DNA of 64,000 bases from Pseudooceanicola sediminis. Its GTDB lineage: Bacteria; Pseudomonadota; Alphaproteobacteria; Rhodobacterales; Rhodobacteraceae. Where the stretch lies: NCBI RefSeq assembly GCF_003575965.1, contig NZ_QWJJ01000002.1, positions 310,001 through 374,000 of the forward strand, in the 5' to 3' direction. The notes under the pieces are model-generated. The model was not told the origin of the DNA, searched no databases, and saw only the letters and a list, made by a program, of their open reading frames with translations. Within the stretch, counting starts at the first letter, position 1, and every line of letters begins with the position of its first letter. Of this stretch, positions 24,759-35,031 are shown piece by piece. The position numbers were made by a program, and so were the translations under genes.

Positions 24759-27263
24759 ATGAGCGACAACGACGGTAAAAAGACTTTGGGTGTGCGTGGC
24801 GGCGGGTCCCGGCCAGGGAACGTGAAGCAGAGCTTCAGCCATGGGCGCACCAAAAACGTCGTGGTGGAAACCAAGCGCAAACGTGTTGTCGTACCCAAGC
24901 CGGGTACAGGCAAGGCGGGCGGTGGTAACGCGTCCCTGGGTGACCCCTCGAAACGCCCCGCCGGGATTACCGACGCGGAGATGGAGCGTCGGCTGAAGGC
25001 GGTTCAGGCTGCCAAGGCGCGCGAGGTCGAGGAAACCGCGCAGCGTGAGCGCGATGAACGTGAGCGTGAAGAAGAACGCCAGCGCCGCCGCGAAGAAATG
25101 GAATTGAAAGAGCGCGAGCAGCGCGAGGCCGAAGAAAAGGCCAAGGCGAAAGCCGAAGAGGAAGAGCGCAAACGCCGCGAAGAGGAAGAGGCCGCCAAGC
25201 GCGCCGCTGCCCAGGCTGCCGCTGGTCCCGCGGAAGAAGCCCAGCCTGCACGCAACGTTGGTGGCAAGACCGCTGCTGCTCGTGTCAACAAACCGGGCGG
25301 AACGCCCGAACGTGCCAGCGATCGTGACGACCGTTCCGGACGTGCAAAAGCGCGTGACGATGGCCGCCGCTCTGGCAAGCTGACGCTGAACCAGGCGCTG
25401 ACCGGTGGCGAAGGCGGCCGTCAGAAATCCATGGCCGCCATGAAGCGCAAGCAGGAGCGCGCGCGTCAGAAAGCCATGGGCGGAAACGTCCAGCGGGAAA
25501 AAGTTGTGCGCGATGTGCAGGTGCCTGACGCCATCATGGTGTCGGAACTTGCAAACCGCATGGCGGAACGTGTGGCTGATGTGGTTAAATCGCTCATGAA
25601 AATGGGTATGATGGTCACGCAGAACCAGACGCTCGATCAGGATACTGCTGAGCTGATCGTCGAAGAATTCGGCCATCGCATGGTGCGCGTGTCGGATTCA
25701 GACGTCGAAGATGTGATCCAGCAAACCGAAGATGATCCCAAGGATCTGAAATCGCGCCCGCCGGTCATCACGATCATGGGTCACGTTGACCACGGCAAGA
25801 CCTCTCTGCTTGATGCGATCCGCAAGACGAAAGTCGTTGCTGGCGAAGCCGGCGGTATCACCCAGCACATCGGGGCCTATCAGGTTACCACCGACAGCGG
25901 TGCGGTTCTGTCGTTCCTCGACACACCGGGTCACGCGGCCTTCACCTCGATGCGCTCGCGCGGTGCCCACGTGACGGATATTGTTATCCTGGTTGTGGCT
26001 GCCGATGACTCGGTCATGCCGCAGACGATCGAAGCGATCAATCACGCGAAAGCGGCGAAAGTGCCGATGATCGTGGCGATCAACAAGTGCGACAAACCTG
26101 CGGCAAATGCCGACAAGGTGCGTGCCGAGTTGCTTCAGCATGAGATCGTCGTCGAAAAGATGTCGGGTGACGTTCAGGACGTGGAAGTTTCGGCCATTAC
26201 CGGTCAGGGCCTCGACGAATTGCTTGAATCCATCGCGCTTCAGGCTGAGATCCTCGAGTTGAAAGCCAACCCGGATCGCCCCGCCGAAGGTGCGGTGATC
26301 GAGGCTCAGCTTGATGTGGGGCGTGGCCCTGTTGCGACCGTTCTTGTTCAGAACGGGACGCTGAAGCAAGGCGATATCTTCGTCGTGGGCGAGCAGTACG
26401 GTAAGGTCCGTGCGCTGGTGAACGACAAAGGCGAACGCGTGACCGAAGCAGGTCCGTCAGTTCCGGTCGAGGTGCTTGGCCTAAACGGTACGCCAGAAGC
26501 AGGTGATGTTCTGAACGTGGTTTCGACCGAGGCGCAAGCCCGTGAGATTGCCGAGTATCGTTCGAACGTTTCGCGCGAAAAACGTGCGGCTGCGGGTGCC
26601 GGTACGACGCTTGAACAGCTGATGGCGAAAGCCAAGGCTGACGAAAGCGTCAATGAACTGCCGGTTATCGTCAAGGCTGACGTTCAGGGGTCTGCCGAGG
26701 CAATCGTTCAGGCGATGGAAAAGATCGGCAACGACGAAGTGCGCGTTCGCGTTCTGCACTCCGGCGTTGGCGCCATCACCGAGAGCGATATCGGTCTGGC
26801 CGAGGCATCCGGTGCTCCGGTGTTTGGCTTCAACGTGCGGGCAAACGCTCCCGCTCGTCAGTCAGCCAACCAGAAGGGCGTCGAGATCCGCTATTACAGC
26901 GTTATCTATGACCTTGTGGATGATGTTAAGGCGGCGGCCTCGGGCTTGCTGTCCGCGGAAATCCGCGAACACTTCATCGGCTATGCGAAGATCAAAGAGG
27001 TCTTCAAGGTTTCCAACGTCGGCAAGGTTGCCGGGTGCCTGGTGACCGAAGGCGTTGCGCGTCGTTCCGCAGGCGTACGTTTGCTGCGCGACGACGTGGT
27101 AATCCACGAAGGCACGCTGAAAACGTTGAAGCGCTTCAAGGACGAAGTTGCCGAAGTACAGTCGGGACAGGAATGCGGCATGGCGTTTGAAAGCTATGAC
27201 GATGTCCGCCCGAACGATGTGATCGAGATCTTCACGCGTGAGGAAGTGACGCGGACACTTTGA
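24759..27263 (+). CDS. infB: translation initiation factor IF-2
   Basis: The 834-residue GTPase places initiator tRNA on the 30S subunit. The N-terminal 240 residues are a long charged, partly coiled-coil region (runs of Glu/Arg/Lys around 70-150) followed by IF2_N ([29 protein letters not shown]). The G domain starts with [12 protein letters not shown] near residue 341, then DTPGHAAF and NKCD. C-terminal domains C1 and C2 follow. The start has AAAGGATTAAGAG upstream. It ends the operon, with a strong terminator 27 bases after the stop. Confidence 0.98.
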   Translation: MSDNDGKKTLGVRGGGSRPGNVKQSFSHGRTKNVVVETKRKRVVVPKPGTGKAGGGNASLGDPSKRPAGITDAEMERRLKAVQAAKAREVEETAQRERDEREREEERQRRREEMELKEREQREAEEKAKAKAEEEERKRREEEEAAKRAAAQAAAGPAEEAQPARNVGGKTAAARVNKPGGTPERASDRDDRSGRAKARDDGRRSGKLTLNQALTGGEGGRQKSMAAMKRKQERARQKAMGGNVQREKVVRDVQVPDAIMVSELANRMAERVADVVKSLMKMGMMVTQNQTLDQDTAELIVEEFGHRMVRVSDSDVEDVIQQTEDDPKDLKSRPPVITIMGHVDHGKTSLLDAIRKTKVVAGEAGGITQHIGAYQVTTDSGAVLSFLDTPGHAAFTSMRSRGAHVTDIVILVVAADDSVMPQTIEAINHAKAAKVPMIVAINKCDKPAANADKVRAELLQHEIVVEKMSGDVQDVEVSAITGQGLDELLESIALQAEILELKANPDRPAEGAVIEAQLDVGRGPVATVLVQNGTLKQGDIFVVGEQYGKVRALVNDKGERVTEAGPSVPVEVLGLNGTPEAGDVLNVVSTEAQAREIAEYRSNVSREKRAAAGAGTTLEQLMAKAKADESVNELPVIVKADVQGSAEAIVQAMEKIGNDEVRVRVLHSGVGAITESDIGLAEASGAPVFGFNVRANAPARQSANQKGVEIRYYSVIYDLVDDVKAAASGLLSAEIREHFIGYAKIKEVFKVSNVGKVAGCLVTEGVARRSAGVRLLRDDVVIHEGTLKTLKRFKDEVAEVQSGQECGMAFESYDDVRPNDVIEIFTREEVTRTL

Positions 27264-27290
27264 TCCGCATCCCTCACAGTTTGAAATTAC

Positions 27291-27321
27291 AAAAGGCCGC
27301 TCGGATTGAGCGGCCTTTTTT
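27291..27321 (+). terminator. intrinsic terminator of the infB operon
   Basis: Stem AAAAGGCCGCTC / GAGCGGCCTTTT, loop GGATT, six T. Confidence 0.95.
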
Positions 27322-27380
27322 GCGGTCGGGATTTGGAAGAGCAGAACCATCGCGACACGAGGGAAACCGTGAAGCAAAAG

Positions 27381-27405
27381 AAAAAGAGCAGCCCGCAGGC
27401 TGCCC
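27381..27405 (-). terminator. terminator of the 46-residue gene
   Basis: On the minus strand GGCAGCC / GGCTGC with loop TGCG and a tail of TCTTTTTCTTTT. It lies 26 bases beyond the stop of the small gene at 27431. Confidence 0.8.
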
Positions 27406-27430
27406 TTTCGTCATCGCTCAGTCGTTGATT

Positions 27431-27571
27431 TCAGGCTGCTGCGGTCTGCGAAACGGGCGTACCCGCGAACAGTTTCTCGCCCACACGTACTTCGACTTTC
27501 CCGTTCGGGAGCGCACGTACGAACGTGCCTTGAACGGAAACACATGTGCCCACTGTGATGGTCTTCAGCAT
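27431..27571 (-). CDS. 46-residue conserved-looking small protein
   Basis: This ORF is short but has good gene structure: ATG at 27571, AGGAT ribosome-binding site seven bases before it, TGA at 27431-27433 and a dedicated intrinsic terminator. The product starts MLKTITVGTCVSVQGTFVRA and continues LPNGKVEVRVGEKLFAGTPVSQTAAA, i.e. alternating hydrophobic/polar residues that would form four or five beta strands, with glycine turns; a single Cys at residue 10. No signal peptide or membrane span, so cytoplasmic. I have the impression of having seen this peptide in other roseobacters but cannot name a family. Function unknown. Confidence 0.7.
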   Translation of the reverse strand: MLKTITVGTCVSVQGTFVRALPNGKVEVRVGEKLFAGTPVSQTAAA

Positions 27572-27853
27572 TGTCAATCCTAGCCCCCTTTAATGTTGCT
27601 TCCCCAATTGTATCTCGGAGGTTGTTAACAAATCATCTAAAAAATACTCATTCTTAACTATTTCGTCATAAAATCTGCGTAAATTCACGCCGCAATGCAG
27701 AGGAAGATGCTGCGCCGCCGCATTCATCGCCTCAAAACACATTCCAGCAAGGTGTTGTGCGTTTAAGTTTTGGGCAAGTGCCTAATATTCATCAAAAATA
27801 TGCCCTTACCCTGCGGCAACGACTTGATCTCTCGCAGCGAGATGATTCGCGGC
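27572..27853. other. AT-rich intergenic region
   Basis: 282 bases between the small gene (minus) and mutT (minus), clearly richer in A+T than the neighbourhood, with many short A and T runs. It should hold the promoter of the 46-residue gene and the end of the mutT transcript. I see no convincing gene, tRNA or strong terminator; a short hairpin TCTCG/CGAGA lies near 27833. Confidence 0.5.
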
Positions 27854-28255
27854 TCAGAGCCAATCTCGAAGGATCGGGATAAGCGGCACGTCGGCGGGAG
27901 GCATCGGATACTTGGAAAACTCCGAGACACGCGCCCACGCGAGTTTCTGCCCTTCCTTGCCGTGCGGCACACCATCCCACCGCCGGCAGGCGAACAGCGG
28001 CATCAGCAGATGAAAATCATCATAGGCATGGCTGGCGAATGTCAGGGGGGCCAGGCACGACGACCATGTGTCGATACCAAGCTCCTCTTTCAGTTCCCGG
28101 ATCAGCGCGACTTCGGGGCTCTCGCCCGGCTCTACCTTGCCGCCGGGGAATTCCCACATCCCGGCAAGGCTCTTGCCTTCGGGGCGTTGCGCCAGAAGAA
28201 CACGCCCATCTACATCAATCAGGGCTACAGCCGAAACCAGTACGACCTTGGTCAA
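27854..28255 (-). CDS. mutT: 8-oxo-dGTP diphosphatase (MutT)
   Basis: The 133-residue protein hydrolyses oxidised purine nucleoside triphosphates, preventing A:T to C:G mutations. The NUDIX box is exact: GGKVEPGESPEVALIRELKE then ELGI, preceded by KSLAGMWEFPGGK, the MutT signature. The start is TTG (28255), overlapping the argJ TGA by four bases, so it depends on translation of argJ. The operon order argJ-mutT behind a parvulin isomerase is shared with related bacteria. Confidence 0.93.
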   Translation of the reverse strand: MTKVVLVSAVALIDVDGRVLLAQRPEGKSLAGMWEFPGGKVEPGESPEVALIRELKEELGIDTWSSCLAPLTFASHAYDDFHLLMPLFACRRWDGVPHGKEGQKLAWARVSEFSKYPMPPADVPLIPILRDWL

Positions 28256-29481
28256 GATCGGTAATCCGCGTTGATCGAAATGTAGCCGTGGGTCAGATCA
28301 CAGGTCCAGACGGTGCTGCTACCTCCCCCCAGGCCAAGGTCCACTGAGATCTTGATCTCCTGCTGCTTCATCACCGCGGCCCCCTGTTCTTCCTTGTAGG
28401 TGGGCGAGACCCAGCCATTTTCGGCAACCAGGACATCATCGAAACGGATCGTCAGCAGATCGCGATCAGCCAGCGCACCGCTCTTGCCGATCGCCATGAC
28501 GACGCGACCCCAGTTCGGATCTTCGCCGGCGATAGCGGTCTTGATCAGTGGCGAATTGGCGATGGCCATGGCGTGGGTCTTGGCATCGGTGTCAGAGGCC
28601 GCACCCGACACATGGATCTCGACAAACTTGGTTGCACCCTCGCCATCTTTGACGACCTGGTGCGCCAGGTCCATCATGACCCCACGCAGTGCGTCCAGGA
28701 AGGTGGTGCTGTCTGCGGTGACCTCCACACCCGAGGCGCCGGTTGCGCCCATGAGAAGGGTGTCTGACGTCGACGTGTCGCTGTCGACCGTGATGCAATT
28801 GAACGTGATGTCGGTCAGAGCCGATAGCATGTCCTGCAGCACCGAGCGTTCAATTCGCGCGTCGGTGAAGATGTAGACCAACATCGTGGCCATGTCCGGC
28901 GCGATCATGCCGGAACCCTTGGCGATCCCGGCTATCTTAACCGTGCCCCCGGGAAGGTCGACCTGTGTCGTGGCGCCCTTGGGAAAGGTGTCGGTGGTCA
29001 TGATGGCGTGCGCGGCTTCTTCGATCTTGCCCGCATCAAGGGATGCGACGAGATCATCAAGTTTCGCGGTCACTCGGTCATGTGGCAGCGGCTCTCCGAT
29101 CACTCCGGTCGAAGAGGAAAACACACGGCTTTCCTCGATCCCGAGCGCGGCCGCTGCGGCAGTCGTCACGGCGCGCGTCGCTTCGATGCCGTTCTTGCCG
29201 GTGAACGCATTGGCATTGCCGGAATTCACGACGATTGCCGCGCCACCAGTGCTGTCCAGGCCGATCTTTTCCTGGCAATCCAACACGGGCGCGGATCGTG
29301 TCGCTGAGCGCGTAAAGACCCCGGCCATGGTTGAGCCGGGGGCCAAACTGGCGAGCATCACATCTTTGCGCCCCTTGTATCGTACGCCCGCTTCCACGGT
29401 TGCGAAACGAACACCATCAATGACCGGCAGCGCCGGAAAGGAAGTCGGTGCGAGGGGAGACGTGGGATATTTGCCCGCCAT
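28252..29481 (-). CDS. argJ: bifunctional ornithine acetyltransferase / N-acetylglutamate synthase
   Basis: The protein has 409 residues. It transfers acetyl from N-acetylornithine to glutamate, closing the arginine acetyl cycle, and may also make N-acetylglutamate from acetyl-CoA. The self-cleavage site between Ala and Thr is in KGSGMIAPDMATMLVYI; cleavage gives the alpha and beta chains, with the freed Thr as nucleophile. Other landmarks: VNSGNANAFTG, STGVIGEPLP, SDTSTSDT, GEDPNWGRVVMAIGKSG. The start is six bases after the ppiC stop and mutT overlaps its end. Confidence 0.97.
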   Translation of the reverse strand: MAGKYPTSPLAPTSFPALPVIDGVRFATVEAGVRYKGRKDVMLASLAPGSTMAGVFTRSATRSAPVLDCQEKIGLDSTGGAAIVVNSGNANAFTGKNGIEATRAVTTAAAAALGIEESRVFSSSTGVIGEPLPHDRVTAKLDDLVASLDAGKIEEAAHAIMTTDTFPKGATTQVDLPGGTVKIAGIAKGSGMIAPDMATMLVYIFTDARIERSVLQDMLSALTDITFNCITVDSDTSTSDTLLMGATGASGVEVTADSTTFLDALRGVMMDLAHQVVKDGEGATKFVEIHVSGAASDTDAKTHAMAIANSPLIKTAIAGEDPNWGRVVMAIGKSGALADRDLLTIRFDDVLVAENGWVSPTYKEEQGAAVMKQQEIKISVDLGLGGGSSTVWTCDLTHGYISINADYRS

Positions 29482-29487
29482 TGGGGA

Positions 29488-30405
29488 TCACTCCAAAAGA
29501 CCAGTGTTGTCCAGAACCGAAGGGTCGATACCTTCGGATGCGCTCTTGTCCACATCGGCCTTTGCGACGAGTTCGTCAATATAGGCGTTGGTGACCTGCT
29601 CCTGCAGTTTGGAGCGGATCTCGCCCTCAACATCGGCCAGTTCAGGCGCCTGCTTGCGGGTCTCGATCAGCTCGATCACATGCCAGCCGAACTGGGTCTG
29701 CACGGGTTCGCTGACCTGACCGGGTTCCAGCGTCTTGACCGCATCTTCGAAGGGTTTCACCATCATGCCTTCGCTGAACCACCCCAGATCGCCGCCGTTG
29801 GGGCCGGACGGCCCGGTCGAATTGTCGCGGGCGAGTTTGCCGAAATCGGTGCCATCGTTGTATTGCTTGATCAGGTCTTTCGCTTCGTCTTCGGTTTTCA
29901 CCAGGATATGCGCGGCGTGGTATTCCTCTTTCGGTTCATAGCCGTCGCCGTATTCGGCGTTGTATTCCTTCTGCACCATCTCATCGGTGACTGCGGTTTC
30001 CAGATAATCTGCCAACGAAACAGCGGCCATCATGGAGCGGCGCGTATTGTCGAGAGAGACCTGCACACCTTTGGGCACCTCGCCCGTAAACGCCTGTTCC
30101 AACACAGTCTGGTTGATCAGCTGGCTCAAAAGCCCAGGAAACAGCAGGTTCGCGGGCATTTGCTGGTATTGTTCGGGCAGCGACGCGCGCGCCGTGACCA
30201 GGTGGCCGAGCGTAATGTCGGTGCCGCCAACGGTTGCCACGACCGTATCGGCGGTAACTGGCTTGTCCGTAGCGTCCTGAGCAGGTGCAGCTGAGTCAGC
30301 TGCGCTGGTTTCGGGGGTTGCCGTCGGTGCGGCAGCGTCCTGCGAAAATGACGCGATCGGCATCGAAACCACCAGAACGGCGGCGCATGCGAGACGGTGC
30401 AACAT
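29488..30405 (-). CDS. periplasmic peptidyl-prolyl isomerase, parvulin (PpiC/SurA type)
   Basis: The protein has 305 residues. Signal peptide MLHRLACAAVLVVSMPIASFSQ sets the start at 30405, with AAAGGAAAA upstream; the longer open frame is rejected. A low-complexity Ala/Thr/Asp/Pro segment (to about 50) precedes a SurA-like N-terminal domain. The rotamase domain starts near 155: EYHAAHILVKTEDEAKDLI, then GGDLGWFSEGMMVKPFEDAV and QTQFGWHVIELIE. It would fold outer-membrane or secreted proteins in the periplasm. It heads the ppiC-argJ-mutT run and diverges from secA, which fits a shared link to protein export. Confidence 0.93.
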   Translation of the reverse strand: MLHRLACAAVLVVSMPIASFSQDAAAPTATPETSAADSAAPAQDATDKPVTADTVVATVGGTDITLGHLVTARASLPEQYQQMPANLLFPGLLSQLINQTVLEQAFTGEVPKGVQVSLDNTRRSMMAAVSLADYLETAVTDEMVQKEYNAEYGDGYEPKEEYHAAHILVKTEDEAKDLIKQYNDGTDFGKLARDNSTGPSGPNGGDLGWFSEGMMVKPFEDAVKTLEPGQVSEPVQTQFGWHVIELIETRKQAPELADVEGEIRSKLQEQVTNAYIDELVAKADVDKSASEGIDPSVLDNTGLLE

Positions 30406-30580
30406 GGGTTTTCCTTTGCATTGCCGCACTGGGGCGCGGCGTTGACACTTATGGACCCGCCCACTACATCGCCTTATGGCAAAGGGGCGGACGGCCGGTT
30501 CGGGCCTTTTGTATGGGTCCTGATCGTAACGCACAAGCCGGGCCCGAAACACGATGGCGTCAGAGAGCGGAACATAGATT

Positions 30581-33301
30581 ATGCTGGGTATCGGAACACT
30601 CGCCAAGAAGGTCTTCGGGACCCCGAACGAACGGCTGGTGAAGGCGACGCGCCCACTGGTCGCGAAAATCAACGCACTGGAGGCCGAGTTCAAGGCCCTG
30701 ACAGATGCGCAATTGGTCGAAAAAACCAATGAATTCAAAAAACGCGCCGCAGAGGGCGAAAGCCTGGACGATCTGTTGCCGGAGGCTTTTGCAAACTGCC
30801 GCGAAGGCGCCCGCCGCGCGATCGGCCTGCGTGCCTTTGATGTGCAGCTGCTGGGGGGCATCTTTATGCACCGCGGCAACATCGCTGAAATGAAGACGGG
30901 TGAGGGCAAGACCCTTGTGGCGACCTTCCCGGCCTATCTGAACGCGCTGAGCGGCAAGGGTGTGCACGTTGTCACCGTGAACGACTATCTGGCCAAGCGC
31001 GACGCCGAATGGATGAGCAACGTCTACGGCTTTCTCGGCCTGACCACCGGGGTCGTCCACCCGGGACAGTCGGATGCCGACAAGAAGGCCGCCTATGCCA
31101 GCGACATCACCTATGCGACGAACAATGAACTCGGGTTCGATTATCTGCGCGACAACATGAAGTCGGACCTGAACGACCTCTACCAGCGCGAACACAACTT
31201 TGCGATCGTGGACGAGGTGGATTCGATCCTGATCGACGAAGCACGTACGCCGCTGATCATTTCCGGGCCGTCGCAGGACCGCAGCGACCTGTATGTCGCG
31301 ATCGACAAGCTGATCCCCGAGCTTTCCGAAGAACATTATGCTGTAGATGAAAAGCAGCGCTCGGTTACCTTCTCGGAAGAGGGCAATGAACTGCTTGAGC
31401 AGCTCTTGCATCAACATGGCCTGCTGGAAGAGGGGCAGACCCTGTATGACCCGGAAAGCACGACCATCGTGCACCACGTCAACCAGGGTTTGCGCGCGCA
31501 CAAGCTGTTCCTGAAGGACCAGCATTACATCGTGCGCGATGGCGACGTCGTGCTGGTGGATGAATTCACGGGCCGTATGATGGCGGGTCGGCGTCTGTCT
31601 GATGGCCTGCACCAGGCGATTGAAGCCAAGGAAGGCGTTCAGATCCAGCCGGAAAACGTCACGCTGGCACAGGTCACCTTCCAGAATTATTTCCGCCTTT
31701 ACAACAAGCTGTCTGGCATGACCGGTACGGCGCTGACCGAGGCGGACGAGTTTCACGAGATCTATGGCCTTGGTGTTGTCGAAGTGCCGACAAACCGGCC
31801 GATTGCGCGGATCGATAACGACGACGCGATCTACCGCACGCAGCGCGAGAAATTCGAAGCAATCATCGAAGAGATCAAGACATCTCATGCAAAGGGGCAG
31901 CCGGTTCTGGTCGGGACGACGTCGATCGAAAAATCCGAGCTTTTGTCCGATCTGCTGAAAGCGGCCAAGCTGCCGCACAACGTGCTGAATGCACGCCATC
32001 ACGAACAGGAAGCCCAGATCGTCGCCGACGCAGGCAAGCTGGGCGCCGTGACCATTGCAACGAACATGGCGGGGCGTGGCACGGACATCAAGCTGGGCGG
32101 CAACGTCGAGATGAAGGTGATGGAGGCGCTTGCCGCCAACCCCGAATCCGACCCCGATGCGGTGCGCAGCAAGATCGAAGCCGAACACACCGAAGCCGAG
32201 GAGCAGGTGAAAGCCGCCGGCGGCCTGTATGTTCTGGCAACCGAGCGCCATGAAAGCCGTCGTATCGACAATCAGCTGCGCGGGCGGTCGGGTCGCCAGG
32301 GCGACCCCGGCCGGTCGAGCTTCTTTCTGTCGCTCGAAGACGACCTGATGCGTATTTTCGGTTCTGAACGGCTTGAAAAGGTGCTGTCCGGTCTCGGTAT
32401 GAAGGAAGGTGAGGCGATCATCCACCCGTGGGTGAACAAGTCTCTGGAACGCGCGCAGGCGAAGGTTGAAGGTCGCAACTTCGACATGCGCAAGAACGTC
32501 CTGAAATTTGATGACGTGATGAACGATCAGCGCAAACTGGTGTTCAGCCAGCGCCGCGAGATCATGGAAGCCAAGGATGTGTCCGAGATCACTCAGGATA
32601 TGCGGTACGAGGTGATTCAGGATCTGGTTGTCGAATACATGCCGCCAAAAACCTACGCGGATCAGTGGGATACCGAAGGTCTCTATGTTGCCTGCATCGA
32701 AAAGCTGGGGATCGATGTGCCGGTGATCGATTGGGCCGGAGAAGAAGGCGTGGATGACGAGGCGATCATCGAGCGCCTTGAAAAGGCCAGCGACGAAGCA
32801 ATGGCCAAGAAAGCCGCCGCATTTGGCCCCGATAACATGCGCACGATCGAAAAGCAGATCCTGCTGCAAACCATCGACGGCAAATGGCGTGAGCACCTGC
32901 TGACGTTGGAGCACCTGCGGTCGGTCGTCGGTTTCCGGGGGTATGCACAGCGTGATCCGCTGAACGAATACAAGAACGAGGCATTCGCCCTGTTTGAAAC
33001 GATGCTGGATGGGTTGCGCGAAGACGTGACGGCAACGCTGGGCCGTGTGCGCCCCCTGACCGAAGAAGAGCAGCAGGCCCAGATCCAGATGCTGCAACAG
33101 CGCATGGCAACACAGCAAGCCGCGGTCGACGATGCCTTTCACAAAGCCGAGGCCGCTGCGTCAGATGAGCCGGGCAACGAAGGTGCCCAACCGGGCTTTG
33201 ACGAGAATGACCAATCCACCTGGGGTGAACCGGGACGCAATGCACCCTGCCCATGCGGATCTGGCAAGAAATTCAAGCATTGCCACGGCGAAATCGTCTG
33301 A
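30581..33301 (+). CDS. secA: preprotein translocase motor SecA
   Basis: The 906-residue ATPase drives Sec-dependent export. Walker A is in MKTGEGKT (about residues 105-112); [13 protein letters not shown] carries Walker B; GTDIKLGG and [10 protein letters not shown] are helicase motifs of NBD2. The preprotein-binding and helical wing regions follow. The C-terminus ends in the zinc-binding SEC-C motif [15 protein letters not shown], which binds SecB and lipids. Length is standard for the group. It is monocistronic, divergent from ppiC (175-base shared region). Confidence 0.98.
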   Translation: MLGIGTLAKKVFGTPNERLVKATRPLVAKINALEAEFKALTDAQLVEKTNEFKKRAAEGESLDDLLPEAFANCREGARRAIGLRAFDVQLLGGIFMHRGNIAEMKTGEGKTLVATFPAYLNALSGKGVHVVTVNDYLAKRDAEWMSNVYGFLGLTTGVVHPGQSDADKKAAYASDITYATNNELGFDYLRDNMKSDLNDLYQREHNFAIVDEVDSILIDEARTPLIISGPSQDRSDLYVAIDKLIPELSEEHYAVDEKQRSVTFSEEGNELLEQLLHQHGLLEEGQTLYDPESTTIVHHVNQGLRAHKLFLKDQHYIVRDGDVVLVDEFTGRMMAGRRLSDGLHQAIEAKEGVQIQPENVTLAQVTFQNYFRLYNKLSGMTGTALTEADEFHEIYGLGVVEVPTNRPIARIDNDDAIYRTQREKFEAIIEEIKTSHAKGQPVLVGTTSIEKSELLSDLLKAAKLPHNVLNARHHEQEAQIVADAGKLGAVTIATNMAGRGTDIKLGGNVEMKVMEALAANPESDPDAVRSKIEAEHTEAEEQVKAAGGLYVLATERHESRRIDNQLRGRSGRQGDPGRSSFFLSLEDDLMRIFGSERLEKVLSGLGMKEGEAIIHPWVNKSLERAQAKVEGRNFDMRKNVLKFDDVMNDQRKLVFSQRREIMEAKDVSEITQDMRYEVIQDLVVEYMPPKTYADQWDTEGLYVACIEKLGIDVPVIDWAGEEGVDDEAIIERLEKASDEAMAKKAAAFGPDNMRTIEKQILLQTIDGKWREHLLTLEHLRSVVGFRGYAQRDPLNEYKNEAFALFETMLDGLREDVTATLGRVRPLTEEEQQAQIQMLQQRMATQQAAVDDAFHKAEAAASDEPGNEGAQPGFDENDQSTWGEPGRNAPCPCGSGKKFKHCHGEIV

Positions 33302-33314
33302 GCGGGCAGTATGG

Positions 33315-33334
33315 CCGGGGCGAACGTGCCCCGG
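33315..33334. other. hairpin after secA
   Basis: Stem CCGGGGC / GCCCCGG with loop GAACGT, 13 bases after the secA stop, without a T-run. May be a Rho-independent terminator of weak type or an mRNA end-stabilising structure. Confidence 0.4.
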
Positions 33335-33471
33335 TCTCCGTGCACTCACCAATCTGCCGCAGGCCGCCCCTGGCATTGTGGCGTATTCACGACCGCCTTT
33401 CGTAGGTTGAAAAATCGGTGCGATGGCCCGACACTCCGGCCTACGTGGTCCTGGGTTCCCGAGGTTTATTG

Positions 33472-35031
33472 ATGCGACTCCTACGTGCGGTGTGCTGCGC
33501 CGCACTCTTTCTGGCGGCCATCGCGGGCAGCGCCGTTTCGCAGGATGTGACCCTGACTTCGCGTGACGGCCTGGTTGCCGTCGGCGGCAACCTTCTGGGC
33601 TACGACGGAGAGTTCTATCGCGTTGATACCGAGTACGGCGTTCTGACGTTGGATGGCTCCGGTGTGCTTTGTGATGGTCCGGGGTGTCCAAACCTGGATG
33701 ACTATGTCGCCGAACTGACGATTTCGGGGGCGGCGACGATTGGCAATGTCCTGATGCCTGCTTTGGTCGAAGGGTTCGGGCTGCGATACGGCTACAGCCT
33801 GCGACGCGAGGAGGTGGCGCCGAACAGCATCCTGTATACGCTGACCGAGGCCACGCAGAATCGTGTCGCAGGCAAGTTCACGATCACGAGCAGCAATACA
33901 GATGCGGGATTTGATGATCTGCTGAACGAAGGCACGGATCTGGTGATGGCGCTGCGCGAGATCCGCAAGCCCGAGATCAGGGCGGCCATCGCCGGGGGGC
34001 TGGGCGATCTGCGGCAAAAAGGGCGCTTTCGTGTATTGGCACTGGACGCATTGGTGCCGATCGTGGCGCCGGGCAATTCCGTGCACACCATTTCCATGCC
34101 GGATCTGGCCCGCGTCCTGTCGGGCGAATTCGACAATTGGAGCCAGCTTGGTGGGCCAGATGCGCCCATTTCTGTCCATCTGCGTGCGACGACCTCCGGT
34201 CTGGGACAGGCGGTGGAAGATACGTTGCTGACGCCGGTCGGTGCGGTACTGTCCGACCAGGCGGTGCAGCATGATAGCGACGCCGGTCTGCGTGAGGCCG
34301 TGTTGGCCGATCCGTTTGCCATCGGCATATCGTCTGCCAGCGAGACAGGGACGGCAATGCGCCTTGCCGTGGGTGGGGCCTGCGGTGCCACGCTCACCGC
34401 CACGCCGCGCAACGCCAAGACCGAAGATTATCCGATGACCGCGCCGGTGTTCCTGTATCAGCCCGCGATCCGTTTGCCCAAGCTTGCGCGCGAATTCCTT
34501 GGCTACACCGGGAGTGCCCACGCGCAATACGTGATCCGGCGTGCCGGTTTCGTCGACCAGCTGCCAGAAGAGGTACCCATCGACGCTCAGGGTGATCGTT
34601 TGGCCAACGCGATCCGCCAGGCTGGGCAAGAGGTGCCGCTGGAAGAGTTGCAGCGCATGATGACCACGCTTGCCGGAATGACGCGCCTGACGACATCGTT
34701 CCGGTTTCAGGCAGGCTCAGCCCAGCTTGACGCGCAGTCGAGGTCAAACGTGGCCTTGATGGCACGCGCGCTGGAAAGTGGCCAATACGATGGCCGGCAG
34801 GTGCTGTTTGCCGGTTTCTCGGACAGTGACGGCCCCGCCGAGGCCAACCGCGTGATCGCCGCCCAGAGGGCCGAGGCGGTGCTACGGGCGGTTCTGGCGG
34901 CAGGGCAAACCATTGACACGGCCCGTATCAACCTGACCGCGGATGCCTTTGGTGAAGCGATGCCAATGGCCTGCGACGACAGCGCCTGGGGGCGCAAGAT
35001 CAATCGGCGTGTCGAGGTCTGGATCCGCTAG
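33472..35031 (+). CDS. PstS-like substrate-binding domain fused to an OmpA peptidoglycan-binding domain
   Basis: The protein has 519 residues. Signal peptide MRLLRAVCCAALFLAAIAGSAVSQ fixes the start at 33472 (GAGG seven bases before). Residues about 70-360 resemble a phosphate-binding-protein fold (PBP-like: LTISGAATIGNVLMPALVEGF, PNSI, ALDALVPIVAPGNSVHTISMPDLARVLSGEFDNWSQLGG, then TSGLGQAVEDTLL). Residues about 400-519 are an OmpA/MotB domain: LTTSFRFQAGSAQLDAQSRSNVALMA and VLFAGFSDSDGPAEANRVIAAQRAEAVLRAVL, ending in GKINRRVEVWIR-like RKINRRVEVW. Expected periplasm, held to peptidoglycan. The ligand is unknown. Stop interlocks with iclR. Confidence 0.88.
   Translation: MRLLRAVCCAALFLAAIAGSAVSQDVTLTSRDGLVAVGGNLLGYDGEFYRVDTEYGVLTLDGSGVLCDGPGCPNLDDYVAELTISGAATIGNVLMPALVEGFGLRYGYSLRREEVAPNSILYTLTEATQNRVAGKFTITSSNTDAGFDDLLNEGTDLVMALREIRKPEIRAAIAGGLGDLRQKGRFRVLALDALVPIVAPGNSVHTISMPDLARVLSGEFDNWSQLGGPDAPISVHLRATTSGLGQAVEDTLLTPVGAVLSDQAVQHDSDAGLREAVLADPFAIGISSASETGTAMRLAVGGACGATLTATPRNAKTEDYPMTAPVFLYQPAIRLPKLAREFLGYTGSAHAQYVIRRAGFVDQLPEEVPIDAQGDRLANAIRQAGQEVPLEELQRMMTTLAGMTRLTTSFRFQAGSAQLDAQSRSNVALMARALESGQYDGRQVLFAGFSDSDGPAEANRVIAAQRAEAVLRAVLAAGQTIDTARINLTADAFGEAMPMACDDSAWGRKINRRVEVWIR

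Noticed and set aside
27260-27583. 107-codon plus-strand ORF after infB
   Set aside because: Overlaps the infB terminator and lies antisense to the better-supported 46-residue gene.
27696-27767. 23-codon basic ORF in the AT-rich region
   Set aside because: Too short, no ribosome-binding site and nothing to support translation.
30560-33142. 860-codon open frame antisense to secA
   Set aside because: Mirror of the codon pattern of secA; composition His/Arg/Val-rich and no recognisable domain.
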